From NCBI RefSeq assembly GCF_000427405.1, contig NZ_KE386491.1, forward strand, positions 2,587,001-2,651,000: DNA of 64,000 nucleotides. The letters are read 5' to 3'. Origin of the DNA: Flectobacillus major DSM 103 (GTDB lineage Bacteria; Bacteroidota; Bacteroidia; Cytophagales; Spirosomataceae). The translations under genes and the position numbers were made by a program. The notes below the pieces were generated by a model. It was not told the DNA's origin and made no database searches. It saw nothing but the letters and a program-made list of their open reading frames with translations. Below are positions 8,382 to 16,755 of this stretch, in pieces (the first letter of the stretch is position 1; the number at the start of each line of letters is the position of its first letter).

Positions 8382-9480
8382 ATGATTTAAACAAATATGT
8401 ATATCTACTACTCCTTCTTGTATCAATGTGTACACCTTTGTACGAAAAAGTATCGATAAAATCAATCATCTTTAGAGGTGTGCTAAAGATTAAGTTACTT
8501 TCTAAAAAAAGATTACCGAATGTATCTGAAATAATACTTCTACCATAAAAGTATAATAACAAAAGTTCGTGCAAAGTCAACTGAGACTCCAATATGGCAA
8601 TACTAGTTCCAAAATTATTTATTTCTTTTTCATCAACAGATTCATCGAAATGAGAACATATATAATCAAGAAATATGTCTAAATTTTTAAAATAATTTTC
8701 TAAATCCCGTCTACATCCTTTGAAAGATTTATCGGTTACTTTCAATTCATGTTTTTTTTGCCTGTATTGATATTCACAATTGTAGGTTACTGATTCTACT
8801 GAAAAATTATTAGCTTTCAATGTTATTAGTTCATTTAGTCTTTCTAGACCTTTTAAATAGGCTGTGACAATATCTGTATCTGTACTGCTAGTTCTGACTT
8901 TTAAGGTTTTATTTTCTTTATCATACGCTGAGTCTAACCCAAAAATTAGTACTGCAAAAGAAATGTTTACAATATCATCATAATTAATTTTCAAATCAAT
9001 TTTTTCTTGTTGACTTGTACTTTCTAATCTTCTCACGGAAATATCAGAATTCACCTTCTCAAGTATTACCAAATAAATGAACTTGAACTCATCAAAAATA
9101 TCTTGAAAACTTCTTTCAGACTCAACCTTTTGAACATTATCTCTGTAAATAGATAGTAACAGGTCAAATCTTTCATTATACTTTATCCTATTAATTTCAT
9201 CAAATTGCTTGTTATTAGCTTCAACCTGTTCCATAAAAGCCCAATAAGTAAGTATAGAAGCGATTATTGAAATTATTGGCCCAAAAATTCCACCTATTGT
9301 ATCTCCTGTCGTTCCAGAATCTTTAAAAGATTCATTTAACTTGAAATTATGATGAGATATTAGTACTCCCTTTTCATCAAAAGATATAATATTAAATCCA
9401 TATAATAGTACTATAAAATACGCAACTGTAATAGTGACAAGGATGGTCAAAACGATGTTGAACCGATTTTTATTTTTCAT
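8380..9480 (-). CDS. Putative abortive infection membrane protein (PutAbiC-like)
   Basis: A 366-residue protein. Two hydrophobic segments lie near the N-terminus (VLTILVTITVAYFIVLLYG and IGGIFGPIISIIASILTYWA), followed directly by a helical stretch (MEQVEANNKQFDEINRI). The C-terminal third contains LENYFKNLDIFLDYIC and ESQLTLHELLLLYFYGRS. This order (two TM segments, coiled coil, then YFxNL and QLxxxELLLLFY-type motifs) is what I know from the putative phage abortive infection family (PF16872). It stands alone behind a terminator between integrase and terminase, is more AT-rich than the structural genes, and is missing at the same place in the prophage remnant at 48.9 kb. All this fits a moron that protects the lysogen against other phages. 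Function is inferred from family resemblance only. Confidence 0.65.
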   Translation of the reverse strand: MKNKNRFNIVLTILVTITVAYFIVLLYGFNIISFDEKGVLISHHNFKLNESFKDSGTTGDTIGGIFGPIISIIASILTYWAFMEQVEANNKQFDEINRIKYNERFDLLLSIYRDNVQKVESERSFQDIFDEFKFIYLVILEKVNSDISVRRLESTSQQEKIDLKINYDDIVNISFAVLIFGLDSAYDKENKTLKVRTSSTDTDIVTAYLKGLERLNELITLKANNFSVESVTYNCEYQYRQKKHELKVTDKSFKGCRRDLENYFKNLDIFLDYICSHFDESVDEKEINNFGTSIAILESQLTLHELLLLYFYGRSIISDTFGNLFLESNLIFSTPLKMIDFIDTFSYKGVHIDTRRSSRYTYLFKS

Positions 9481-9701
9481 AAATAAACTTTTTAGCTTTT
9501 ATAAAATTATCACCTTTTTAATAAAAAAATATAGCCTTAAAAAAATTGCACTATTTTAAAATAACAATCAACATCTAATCACCTGAAAAACAAAAAGATG
9601 CTACTAAAAATAACTTAATAACTGAGGTAATATCACAATCCAAAGCCCGCCCTTTGCCGTGGTGGAAATTTCCACTTTTGGTTGTGGCGAATATCTGAAA
9701 G

Positions 9702-11207
9702 CTACATGAAGTCAATCTCAAAGCCCATAGGCAGGTGACCCATACCTTGGTTGCGCTTGTACGTTATGTAGTAGTCAACGGTATCCGATAGGTGCGTGGC
9801 TTGCTCCTGTGGCACGCTGGGCTTGGTCTCACTGTCCTTGTTCTTGCTATAGTCCTCATTGATAGGAGTCATCTCTATAGAACGTATCGTTGACTTAGCC
9901 CCACGTGGATTAATTCTAAGCTTATATTCATCAGGCTTTTTCTCAGAAAGAATTTCATGTATCAGAAAATGTTTTTCTTTACCCTCTAAATTAAAAGTTA
10001 GGGGATGCAAATATACCTCCCAACCAGCCTCTGAAAACACTTCAGAAAAGAGCTCAAATAATGTAAGCCATTTCCCGTCACGCATTTTGGTACCGGCTGA
10101 TTTACTACCCCCATTTCTATCCCCTGTAATATACACTACCTTTTTAGGGTGCTTCTCGTACTGCTCTACTACCTTATGAGCCAAGGTCTCGGCCATGGTC
10201 ATGTTGTTCTTTGGGGTCTTTACGAAGGCATCGGCTATTTCTCGTAACTCCCACCCTTCTGGCTGCCATATAGTGCAGCTCGTAAAGTGGGCATTGAAAT
10301 CGACCGACAATTCCAAGGGTTTAGTGGGTTGATAATACTCCAGCTCCTCCGGGCAATGGGTATGTAAATTAAAGGCAGGATAAAACGTCTTTGGAGTTTT
10401 GCCCAGTCTGTTTCCTTCTACCTCTACATCAAACTCAATATCCGTCAAAGTCTCTTTTAAGTTGTCTATAAAATCGGGTGGTAAAAACGCCTGGTTATCC
10501 TTGGTCTTGATATGGCAGAAATAATATTTCTCAGGAAATTTTTTCGCCAATTCCTCATAGTCAAACATCCAATCCCCACTTGTACCATAAGGTGGCGACG
10601 AAAAGAAATAAAATCCCCAGTGTAAATTGGAGTGGTATTTCCCTTTATTGGCTCTGATTCTACCCTGAAGGATTTTAAGCCATTCACGTTTGAACAATAG
10701 GCCCTCATCCAACAAAACAAAATCGTCATTTCGCCCCCGGTGTATATCAGGTGTCAATTTGTAGGCACAAAGCTCCACTACAAAACCATTCGGAAAACTT
10801 ATGCAGTTACTCCAGTCGTCGGGTTCTTGATAGGGTCTATCAAACGATTTGGGAGGTTCACGCCAAAGTACATATTCGCCGTGACCCGTTTCCCAATTGT
10901 AAGCTTTACAATTCCATCTATTTTCGTCACCCCACGTTGCCTTTAAGCCTGGCATCAAAGAACGTTTTGCTTGAGTAATGGTAATACAAGCAAATTGCCC
11001 TTTTGCCCTGGGCAACTCTTCTTTCATAACCATTAACAAATCCGCCAAAGTAACAGACTTTCCAGATCCAATCCCTCCTACTATACCAGCAACTTTTACC
11101 CCGTCGCTGGATAGGTTAAACATGACTGTTTCCAGAAAGTCGGCTTGCTTATCATTCACTTGGATGTTCTGTATTTGTTCCAATGAGTTCATAATTGGTG
11201 TCTTCAA
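9702..11207 (-). CDS. terL: Terminase large subunit
   Basis: A 501-residue DNA-packaging motor. ATPase: Walker A GGIGSGKS (44-51) and Walker B FVLLDEG (163-169). C-terminal RNase H-like nuclease: Asp303 in LSVDFNAHF, Asp363 in ITGDRNGGS and the Asp pair in HLSDTVDYYI near 470. All catalytic acids are present, so cutting and translocation should work. It overlaps the small subunit gene by 56 bases. A decayed copy of its last ~25 codons and the DNA beyond its stop lies at 48971-49075. Several ATG codons lie near the N-terminus; MNSLEQIQNIQVN (residue 6) is an alternative start. Confidence 0.93.
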   Translation of the reverse strand: MKTPIMNSLEQIQNIQVNDKQADFLETVMFNLSSDGVKVAGIVGGIGSGKSVTLADLLMVMKEELPRAKGQFACITITQAKRSLMPGLKATWGDENRWNCKAYNWETGHGEYVLWREPPKSFDRPYQEPDDWSNCISFPNGFVVELCAYKLTPDIHRGRNDDFVLLDEGLLFKREWLKILQGRIRANKGKYHSNLHWGFYFFSSPPYGTSGDWMFDYEELAKKFPEKYYFCHIKTKDNQAFLPPDFIDNLKETLTDIEFDVEVEGNRLGKTPKTFYPAFNLHTHCPEELEYYQPTKPLELSVDFNAHFTSCTIWQPEGWELREIADAFVKTPKNNMTMAETLAHKVVEQYEKHPKKVVYITGDRNGGSKSAGTKMRDGKWLTLFELFSEVFSEAGWEVYLHPLTFNLEGKEKHFLIHEILSEKKPDEYKLRINPRGAKSTIRSIEMTPINEDYSKNKDSETKPSVPQEQATHLSDTVDYYITYKRNQGMGHLPMGFEIDFM

Positions 11208-11703
11208 CTTTTGGTGTAGTACTGTAATTATTATTTACCTCAACTCTTTTGATTACGATTTTGGTTGGTCGTTTTTTCTCATCCATATTGGATTTGATTT
11301 CGTCATAAGCGCCGTCAATTTTAGCGGCTTCCTTCATAAGCTTCATATATGCGTCCCAATCAAGTTCTTGTTTAGCTTTATACGCCGCTTCACGAAATAG
11401 CTCAGCATACATAAACTTTATACCTTCCTTATTTCGTAATTGACGGAGCTCTGCAAAAGTCTCGTAGGCCATCGCCAAAATTTCCCTTGCTCTACGGTCT
11501 TGTACTTTTACAATTGGGTCATTTTTCAAGCACTGGATTACTTCAGTATCGGAGTATCCATCTTTGAGCCACCCACGGGCTACACTAATCTTTTCAAAGG
11601 TTTCTTGCTGAGTCGAGGTCAGCTCTCGACCAGTGAGCAAATGTTCCCGAAACACGCTCATTTCTTCGTAGACTTTATCCAGGTATTTATTATGCTGTCT
11701 CAT
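11152..11703 (-). CDS. terS: Probable terminase small subunit
   Basis: A 183-residue, mostly helical protein. Around residues 45-75 a helix-turn-helix-like stretch (WLKDGYSDTEVIQCLKND) is followed by long amphipathic helices (LAMAYETFAELRQLR) and a charged tail. Small terminases recognise phage DNA and present it to the large subunit through an N-terminal HTH and central oligomerisation helices; the layout fits. The strongest evidence is position: it directly precedes and overlaps terL. No sequence signature alone proves the assignment. Confidence 0.65.
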   Translation of the reverse strand: MRQHNKYLDKVYEEMSVFREHLLTGRELTSTQQETFEKISVARGWLKDGYSDTEVIQCLKNDPIVKVQDRRAREILAMAYETFAELRQLRNKEGIKFMYAELFREAAYKAKQELDWDAYMKLMKEAAKIDGAYDEIKSNMDEKKRPTKIVIKRVEVNNNYSTTPKVEDTNYELIGTNTEHPSE

Positions 11704-12094
11704 ATTTAAGGCGTAGTAATTCTTCTGTGATTTCTTTTTTTCTCAAGTTGCTTTTTGCTAGTTTTTCAGTCCATTCATTAAATCGGCTACTTTCGGGCTT
11801 TTCTTTCATTTTTTGCTCAAACTTCCAAATAGCAGTGTTTATCAAGCCCAGCTCATAGCGTAACTCTGCCTCTCGTTGTGGGTTAAGTTTTTGTTGTGCT
11901 TGACGCTCTTCACTAGGCAGTTTTCCAAAACGCTCGAAATAGGCTATTGTCAATCTACATTCTTTCCAGGCTGTACGTTTTTCTCTAATCTGGTCAATAA
12001 TAGGCTTTACTCCATCTACGTCACTATCGTCGAAAGTGTGGAGCTTGTTAGACAAAAAAGCGGCTTCACGATGCAAACTTTCCGCCTGCATCAT
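11690..12094 (-). CDS. Phage protein, coiled coil, unknown
   Basis: A 134-residue hydrophilic helical protein (for example LRYELGLINTAIWKFEQKM, KLAKSNLRKKEITEELLRL) with high Glu/Lys/Arg content. It overlaps the putative terS gene by 14 bases, so it is translated from the same message. I do not recognise a family. Its place between capsid-side genes and terminase suggests a head-assembly or packaging accessory role, which is inference from synteny only. Confidence 0.6.
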   Translation of the reverse strand: MMQAESLHREAAFLSNKLHTFDDSDVDGVKPIIDQIREKRTAWKECRLTIAYFERFGKLPSEERQAQQKLNPQREAELRYELGLINTAIWKFEQKMKEKPESSRFNEWTEKLAKSNLRKKEITEELLRLKYETA

Positions 12095-12138
12095 GAGCCG
12101 CTCTAGCTTTTCACTGCTATGATCAGTCTCGTTTGACT

Positions 12139-12414
12139 CTACTCCGTTTTTTTTTCTTCTTCTGTTGCTGGAGCTGGTGGCGTCACCACAGGTGCTTCAG
12201 TTTTGGAAGTACTGTTCGCTGGAGCTGCTGTCTTGGTATTGGCAGGAGCTGGCTTTTCTGTTTGCTTTTTCGGCGCTAGCTCTTTCGATTTTTCAATAGC
12301 TCTTTCATAAGCAAATTTGGCTGTTTCGTATTTCTCAAGCGACACTTCCGTTTTTTGAGCGTTATGCTCCATTTCTGCCAATTGAAAATCAGCAAATAGT
12401 CTTTCCATATTCAT
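12139..12414 (-). CDS. Small phage protein with Ala/Pro/Thr-rich tail
   Basis: Ninety-one residues. A helical N-terminal half (MNMERLFADFQLAEMEHNAQ to KFAYERAIEK) is followed by a low-complexity tail rich in Ala, Pro, Thr and Lys (KPAPANTKTAAPANSTSK). Such tails occur in small head-decoration or linker proteins, but I see no diagnostic motif. It starts one base after the stop of the upstream gene, in a tight structural operon. Confidence 0.55.
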   Translation of the reverse strand: MNMERLFADFQLAEMEHNAQKTEVSLEKYETAKFAYERAIEKSKELAPKKQTEKPAPANTKTAAPANSTSKTEAPVVTPPAPATEEEKKTE

Positions 12415-12415
12415 G

Positions 12416-12676
12416 TTAGTGTTTCGGGGTTAAAAGTTCTAATAAAGACGGAGTACCTTTTACTTCAGGCTCAACGTAGTTTTCGTTAAGCGCAATAAAA
12501 GAGTTTCCGTTTTCAAACAAAACAGCCGCTTCCTCATCGCTGAGGTTATCGTTGATGTATTTGGTTTGGCCCAGTACAAAAACGTGATTAGTGGCAGCGC
12601 TTTGTTTATCGGTAATTTTATATTTTTGGAGTGCCATAGATAGGAAAAGAAAAGAGTGACAATTAGAGTTTGTCAC
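12416..12676 (-). CDS. Small phage structural-region protein, unknown
   Basis: Eighty-six residues from the first ATG; the internal start at 12637 (MALQKYKITDKQSAATNHV) gives a more natural 73-residue protein without the odd Ser/Cys/Phe-rich first 13 residues. The sequence suggests a small mixed alpha/beta fold (FVLGQTKYINDNLSDEEAAV). It lies between a putative structural protein and another small protein in the head region. No family recognised. Confidence 0.55.
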   Translation of the reverse strand: MTNSNCHSFLFLSMALQKYKITDKQSAATNHVFVLGQTKYINDNLSDEEAAVLFENGNSFIALNENYVEPEVKGTPSLLELLTPKH

Positions 12677-12690
12677 TCCAGATTTAGAAA

Positions 12691-13383
12691 TTAGGATAGC
12701 GCTTGTACAGCGAAAGTAACCGTATTGGCCAATGGTACAATCGGGTGAGAGTATCCATCATTTTTGGCCGTAAAGGTTACACGCTTACGCTCCGTTCCTT
12801 TTGGTGGGTTCGTAATTTTGGCATCGAACATAAATGGAATGTACTTGTCACCAAAATAGTACAAACTATTGTCGTTACCCTGAACAATCAAGTTTACAGG
12901 TGTTTCATACAAAAGCGCCATTGCTTTGGCAATGTCTTTATCGAAGCCTAACACGTCAAACTCGACACCTTGCGTAAAGCCACCACCTGTTTTCATTTCA
13001 CCATCCCATTTCAAGGTATCGTACCATGCTTCAATCTCGACCGCCATTTTCCCTGGTGCCAATGGAATAGCTCCAGCAAACTGACCAGTTGATAAAATGA
13101 GGTTATAATCCACAAACTCATTGAGTAAATCTTCTGTCAGAATTACATACAATCGCTTTGAGCCACCGAGCTGTGGATTTTGAGTTTTACGCTTGAGACC
13201 AACCAAAGGCACTGTAAATGCACCAGTGGGAAACTCTAAATATTGACCCGTTAGCATTTGTAAACCTGCACTGGTCGACATCATACTCAAACCCGAAACA
13301 ATGGGATTGCCTGTGTAGGCATACATGGATACTCCAGCAAAAAAGCTAAGAAGTACCATTGCCATTTTTAGAAACTTATTCAT
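12691..13383 (-). CDS. Putative phage structural protein
   Basis: A 230-residue protein. The first ~20 residues (KMAMVLLSFFAGVSMYAY) are hydrophobic like a signal or membrane segment, which is unusual for a virion protein. The remainder is beta-rich (AGAIPLAPGKMAVEIEAWYD; ITNPPKGTERKRVTFTAK) and resembles head- or tail-surface proteins. It directly follows the major capsid gene, a position often held by a decoration or second coat protein. Function not assigned. Confidence 0.5.
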   Translation of the reverse strand: MNKFLKMAMVLLSFFAGVSMYAYTGNPIVSGLSMMSTSAGLQMLTGQYLEFPTGAFTVPLVGLKRKTQNPQLGGSKRLYVILTEDLLNEFVDYNLILSTGQFAGAIPLAPGKMAVEIEAWYDTLKWDGEMKTGGGFTQGVEFDVLGFDKDIAKAMALLYETPVNLIVQGNDNSLYYFGDKYIPFMFDAKITNPPKGTERKRVTFTAKNDGYSHPIVPLANTVTFAVQALS

Positions 13384-13435
13384 AAAAAGATATTAGGGCC
13401 GAAGCCCAATTAAAGGTGTATTTTAATCAAACTAA

Positions 13436-14416
13436 TTACAATCGGTTGTTACCAAACCACTCGCTACCCAAGCCGTACTCAACACAAGCCGAGTACAAAA
13501 TGTTAAGCTCCCAGTGTTTCGTGTATTCTTTCATTTTCACACGGTATTTACTTACGTCCTCATTTGTCAAGAAAAACAAATCAGGAGAAATAAACATCAA
13601 GTTACTTGCTGCCAAAGCTGGATCAACATCAAATGTGATATTGTCGTAATCATCTACCGTTTTCGCTGTTTCGTTTGGCCCTACGTGATTTGGGAACTTG
13701 GCACGTCGGTTGGTATCATATTTACGTTTGTTTGATGGCGAAATTTTAAACTTGAGTGGTTTGGCTGCCAAAGCTGGATTTGAGTCGGTCAAAGCACAGA
13801 TAGCTTTTACCTCATCATAAATATTTTGGTCTGTCAACGGTGTTGCCGCTGAGGTCACAACGTTAGCACTCGGAATATCACCTCCAGTACCACGACCAGC
13901 AGTAAACTTTTTAATCAAACCATCAATTGAACTCATAGAGCCAAATCCTGACTGATTAAATACCCCTCTGTAAGTACCATAGAGCGCTAAACCTTCGCCT
14001 GACTTCTGGAGTACAGTATTGACAAAAAATAATTCCCAAGGCATGGCCAAAACCTGCTCTTTGGTCATGTTTCCCGTAGTGATCAGACGCTCGTAGCTTC
14101 TAAAAATCTTTAAAACGTCGGAACGCTTCAAAGCCAAGTCAATATCAATATCAAAGAAGTTGGGTAGTTTGGCATTGATTTTTACGGCATCAGCTGTGGG
14201 ATTAAAATCGTCTGAAGCTGGCTTGTTGGCGTCCTTAGCGACAACTGAAAAGATAGGCGTTTTGGCGTCGGTGACCTCAACATTAAAATCCTTACGAATC
14301 TTTCCAAAGCCATCCATTACCGATTCATTTACAATGATAGGATTGCCAGAAATGAGGTTTTCCAATTCGTCTGGTAGAGAGTCGAAATTGGGATTGATTG
14401 AACTTGTAATAGGCAT
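13436..14416 (-). CDS. Major capsid protein (HK97-like, probable)
   Basis: A 326-residue protein immediately downstream of protease and scaffold genes, the standard order in HK97-type head modules. It has an N-terminal acidic segment, a central region rich in small residues that could form the P-domain and A-domain (LKFKISPSNKRKYDTN, FDVDPALAASNLMFISPDLF), and an aromatic, polar C-terminus (ECGLGSEWF-like end). I recognise it by size, context and general composition rather than by a strict motif. It would form the icosahedral shell after scaffold removal. Confidence 0.75.
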   Translation of the reverse strand: MPITSSINPNFDSLPDELENLISGNPIIVNESVMDGFGKIRKDFNVEVTDAKTPIFSVVAKDANKPASDDFNPTADAVKINAKLPNFFDIDIDLALKRSDVLKIFRSYERLITTGNMTKEQVLAMPWELFFVNTVLQKSGEGLALYGTYRGVFNQSGFGSMSSIDGLIKKFTAGRGTGGDIPSANVVTSAATPLTDQNIYDEVKAICALTDSNPALAAKPLKFKISPSNKRKYDTNRRAKFPNHVGPNETAKTVDDYDNITFDVDPALAASNLMFISPDLFFLTNEDVSKYRVKMKEYTKHWELNILYSACVEYGLGSEWFGNNRL

Positions 14417-14496
14417 AGTTACCTTAATTTAATGGTGAACTTTAATTTTAAACGGGTTTGTCCCAGTGTAGATTTTTACTAGACTTTGCTCAAGTA

Positions 14497-14919
14497 CTAT
14501 TGTGCTCTGCTCAAAAGAATGCTCATCGGGTGGTCAGCTGCCAACTTTGCTTCAGTCTCTTTGTTAGAGGCATCACTTTTAGGAAGCTTTTGACCATTTT
14601 GAGACTTTTGATCATAAAACTCTTTGTAAGTATCACGGTCTTTTTCGGCTTCAGTAAGCTTGGTATTTAGCGACGTTTTGTCCCCTTCCAAGGCTGTTAC
14701 TTTTTGCTGCAGCTCCTGAGCCTTGATTTTTTCAGCTTCGAAGTCCTCTTTTAGTTTGGTGTTTCCTTCTTGTTGGGCATCGAGTCGCTGTTTCAACTCG
14801 GTCATTTCGTTTGAAAACTCTGCTAAATGCTCAGCAGAAACCACCTCCGAAATATTTTTAAATGATTTTGGCAAGACTTGCAATAGCCAATCTTTTGCCG
14901 GTAAGGTACTTTTTGACAT
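14497..14919 (-). CDS. Scaffolding-like coiled-coil protein
   Basis: A 140-residue protein dominated by a Lys/Glu-rich coiled coil (LKEDFEAEKIKAQELQQKV, LTEAEKDRDTYKEFYDQKS), between the S49 head protease and the major capsid gene. Phage scaffolding proteins have this composition and position: they are co-assembled with the coat protein and removed by the protease. The C-terminal residues (ADHPMSILLSRAQ) resemble the short capsid-binding tails of scaffolds. No enzymatic motif. Confidence 0.7.
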   Translation of the reverse strand: MSKSTLPAKDWLLQVLPKSFKNISEVVSAEHLAEFSNEMTELKQRLDAQQEGNTKLKEDFEAEKIKAQELQQKVTALEGDKTSLNTKLTEAEKDRDTYKEFYDQKSQNGQKLPKSDASNKETEAKLAADHPMSILLSRAQ

Positions 14920-14960
14920 TATCGTATAGTATTAAAAGTGTGCAAAACTAAAAACCAACA

Positions 14961-15857
14961 TTAAGCGTGGGCCAACTGTTGGCAGCGCTTAATGGCTGAG
15001 TTAAAATCTCCTATTCTATCAGCTAAACCCAAAGTAATGGCGTCCTTTGCTCCGTAAACGTTGCCTGAAAAAACGTCCTCACTCTTGATTTTCCCGACTC
15101 TACCACGTTTTACATAGCCTACAAATTCCTTGCGTGCCGCGTTGGTTTGTGCTTGTAAATATCCTCTGGTCTCTTCTGTCAATGGTTCATAAGGGTTAAT
15201 CTTTGCCTTATTTTCTCCACCTTGAGCTCGAATCATTTCGACATCAACCCCTTGCATTTGTAGTTGTCTGGAGTAATTTTCATATATAAACAGTGAACTA
15301 ATAGACCCAACACTACTCATGGCACTATCCTCAACGACGATTTCATCGCCTTGAGAGGCGATAAAATAGCCCGCTGACAAACAACGGTTGGTAGAGGTTA
15401 CTACAGGTTTCGACTTGCGGAAATTGGTCACGGCATCGGCTAACATCGAACAGCCATCAGCTGTACCCCCTGGTGTCGAAATTTTCAGAACTGCCCCCTT
15501 ATACTTGTCGTCGGCTCTGGCTACGTCTAGCAACTTGGCCAGCTCCTCCATTCCCAAAGACCAATAAGAATATCGTGACATTTCGCCCACAATTGGCAAA
15601 ACCAAAATATCACTACTAGCAGAATAAAGATTGGTGTAATAGTTATTCAAATACCTAGCGGTATCGGTACTAATAAGCTTCGTCTTAAACGCTTCGTGTA
15701 GCTTTGCGTTGGGTAACGTTTCAAAAAAAGTTGGTGCTGCTGTAGTCTGTAGTTTGTGCATCGTAATGCCAATATGCGACTCAGCGACGTTCCAGATATG
15801 CTCGTGAAAAATTTCGGCCATGATGTTCGTAAAAATTTTTACGAATATCATGGCCAT
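14961..15857 (-). CDS. S49 family prohead protease
   Basis: A SppA/ClpP-fold serine peptidase. Seen: ISTPGGTADGC (127-136), the oxyanion-loop region typical of S49, and nucleophile Ser161 in CLSAGYFIASQ, followed by MSSVGSISSLFIYENYSRQL. Phage S49 enzymes mature the head by cutting scaffold and coat. The frame from ATG 15857 is 298 residues, but the first 32 codons lie in or after a near-perfect 40-bp inverted repeat (15816-15855); ATG at residue 13 or 33 (MHKLQTTAAPTFF) may be the true start. It lies upstream of scaffold and capsid genes, as usual. Confidence 0.85.
   Translation of the reverse strand: MAMIFVKIFTNIMAEIFHEHIWNVAESHIGITMHKLQTTAAPTFFETLPNAKLHEAFKTKLISTDTARYLNNYYTNLYSASSDILVLPIVGEMSRYSYWSLGMEELAKLLDVARADDKYKGAVLKISTPGGTADGCSMLADAVTNFRKSKPVVTSTNRCLSAGYFIASQGDEIVVEDSAMSSVGSISSLFIYENYSRQLQMQGVDVEMIRAQGGENKAKINPYEPLTEETRGYLQAQTNAARKEFVGYVKRGRVGKIKSEDVFSGNVYGAKDAITLGLADRIGDFNSAIKRCQQLAHA
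15816..15855. repeat. 40-bp near-perfect inverted repeat over the protease start
   Basis: Arms GGCCATGATGTTCGTAAAAA and TTTTTACGAATATCATGGCC have one mismatch (a G-U wobble in RNA). In the leftward transcript the hairpin would bury two of the possible start codons of the S49 protease gene. It may be a translational control, an mRNA-processing signal, or a weak terminator after the preceding gene. Confidence 0.6.
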
Positions 15858-15905
15858 ATAATACTATATAAAGGACTAAAAGCCCCTTAGATAAAACCAG
15901 ACATA

Positions 15906-16298
15906 CTATTTTTTGGCCCGCCAGGCATAAACGCCAAAGACTCTCACCATCCAATACATGATATAATGACGTATTGATGCCTGTGGATTTATTGCATTGG
16001 CCAAGTACAAAAACTGTTCATCGGCAAACTTCCTAGCGGCTTGTTCTCCTAGTTCTTTTTGCTTGTACTGCAAATCATACAAATAGTCATGTACCAAGGC
16101 TGCTCGATTATATTTGCCTATAGGTGGGAAAAACGACCAGAGCAACATTGGCACACTTGCAAAATCAGTAACATACCCAGCCGGTACCAAAATAACAGAG
16201 CCGTCTGAAAGTGTTTCTTCAAACGGCTCATAAAGCTCCCACCAATCAGCTTTGTCGCTGGGAGCTTCTCGATACATCACTACAATCTTATTGTACAT
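15906..16298 (-). CDS. DUF1353-like phage protein
   Basis: A 130-residue protein with GYVTDFASVPMLLWSFFPPI followed by NRAALVHDYLYD and a C-terminal RHYIMYWMVRVFG. The pairing of a TDFASVP-type motif with xAALVHDxLY is the signature I know from the DUF1353 family of phage and prophage proteins, whose role is unknown. The conserved Asp, His and Asp residues hint at a metal site. It overlaps the upstream gene by 11 bases. Family assignment is fairly sure; function is not. Confidence 0.75.
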   Translation of the reverse strand: MYNKIVVMYREAPSDKADWWELYEPFEETLSDGSVILVPAGYVTDFASVPMLLWSFFPPIGKYNRAALVHDYLYDLQYKQKELGEQAARKFADEQFLYLANAINPQASIRHYIMYWMVRVFGVYAWRAKK

Positions 16299-16728
16299 TC
16301 GTTACTGCAAGCTTGAAGTTGGCAAGACTACCTTCAAAATTAAACCCTTGCAAAGCTTGGTTGATAAGCTCTAAACTACTTGCTAAATTATTGGCTCGAT
16401 AAGCTTCAATCAACAAATACAGCTCAAACGGAATCACCTTGCTATCGGTATGGTAAATTACTGGAGAGGTAAAATCAACGATATTTTCCTCCAAAACGGG
16501 TTTCCCTGATTTTAAAACAGGCTGCCCATTGTCATCTAACTTTGGCACCATTTGAATATACTTCCCTGCCAAAATCTCGTATTGAATCTCACAAAGTTTT
16601 GCCCCGTCTTGTTCAAACAAATCACGTTTGAGCGAAAAACGCATTTGGGTAGGAATCACGGTTACTTTGTAGGGTGTGGTAATGTTGAGTGTTGCGATTT
16701 TCATAATAAAAAAGTGTAAAGGGTACAA
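16288..16728 (-). CDS. Phage protein of unknown function
   Basis: Open from 16728, but ATG 16704 (MKIATLNITTPYKVTVIPTQ) is the more natural start, giving 138 residues. It is a mixed beta/alpha protein with an acidic turn region (PKLDDNGQPVLKSGKPVLEE) and a helical C-terminus. It lies between the tail-fibre-like gene and the DUF1353 gene and overlaps the latter by 11 bases. I recognise no family; a tail or chaperone-like role would be guesswork. Confidence 0.55.
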   Translation of the reverse strand: MYPLHFFIMKIATLNITTPYKVTVIPTQMRFSLKRDLFEQDGAKLCEIQYEILAGKYIQMVPKLDDNGQPVLKSGKPVLEENIVDFTSPVIYHTDSKVIPFELYLLIEAYRANNLASSLELINQALQGFNFEGSLANFKLAVTNVQ

Positions 16729-16755
16729 TGGTTTGATTGTACCCTGGTGTTAAAA

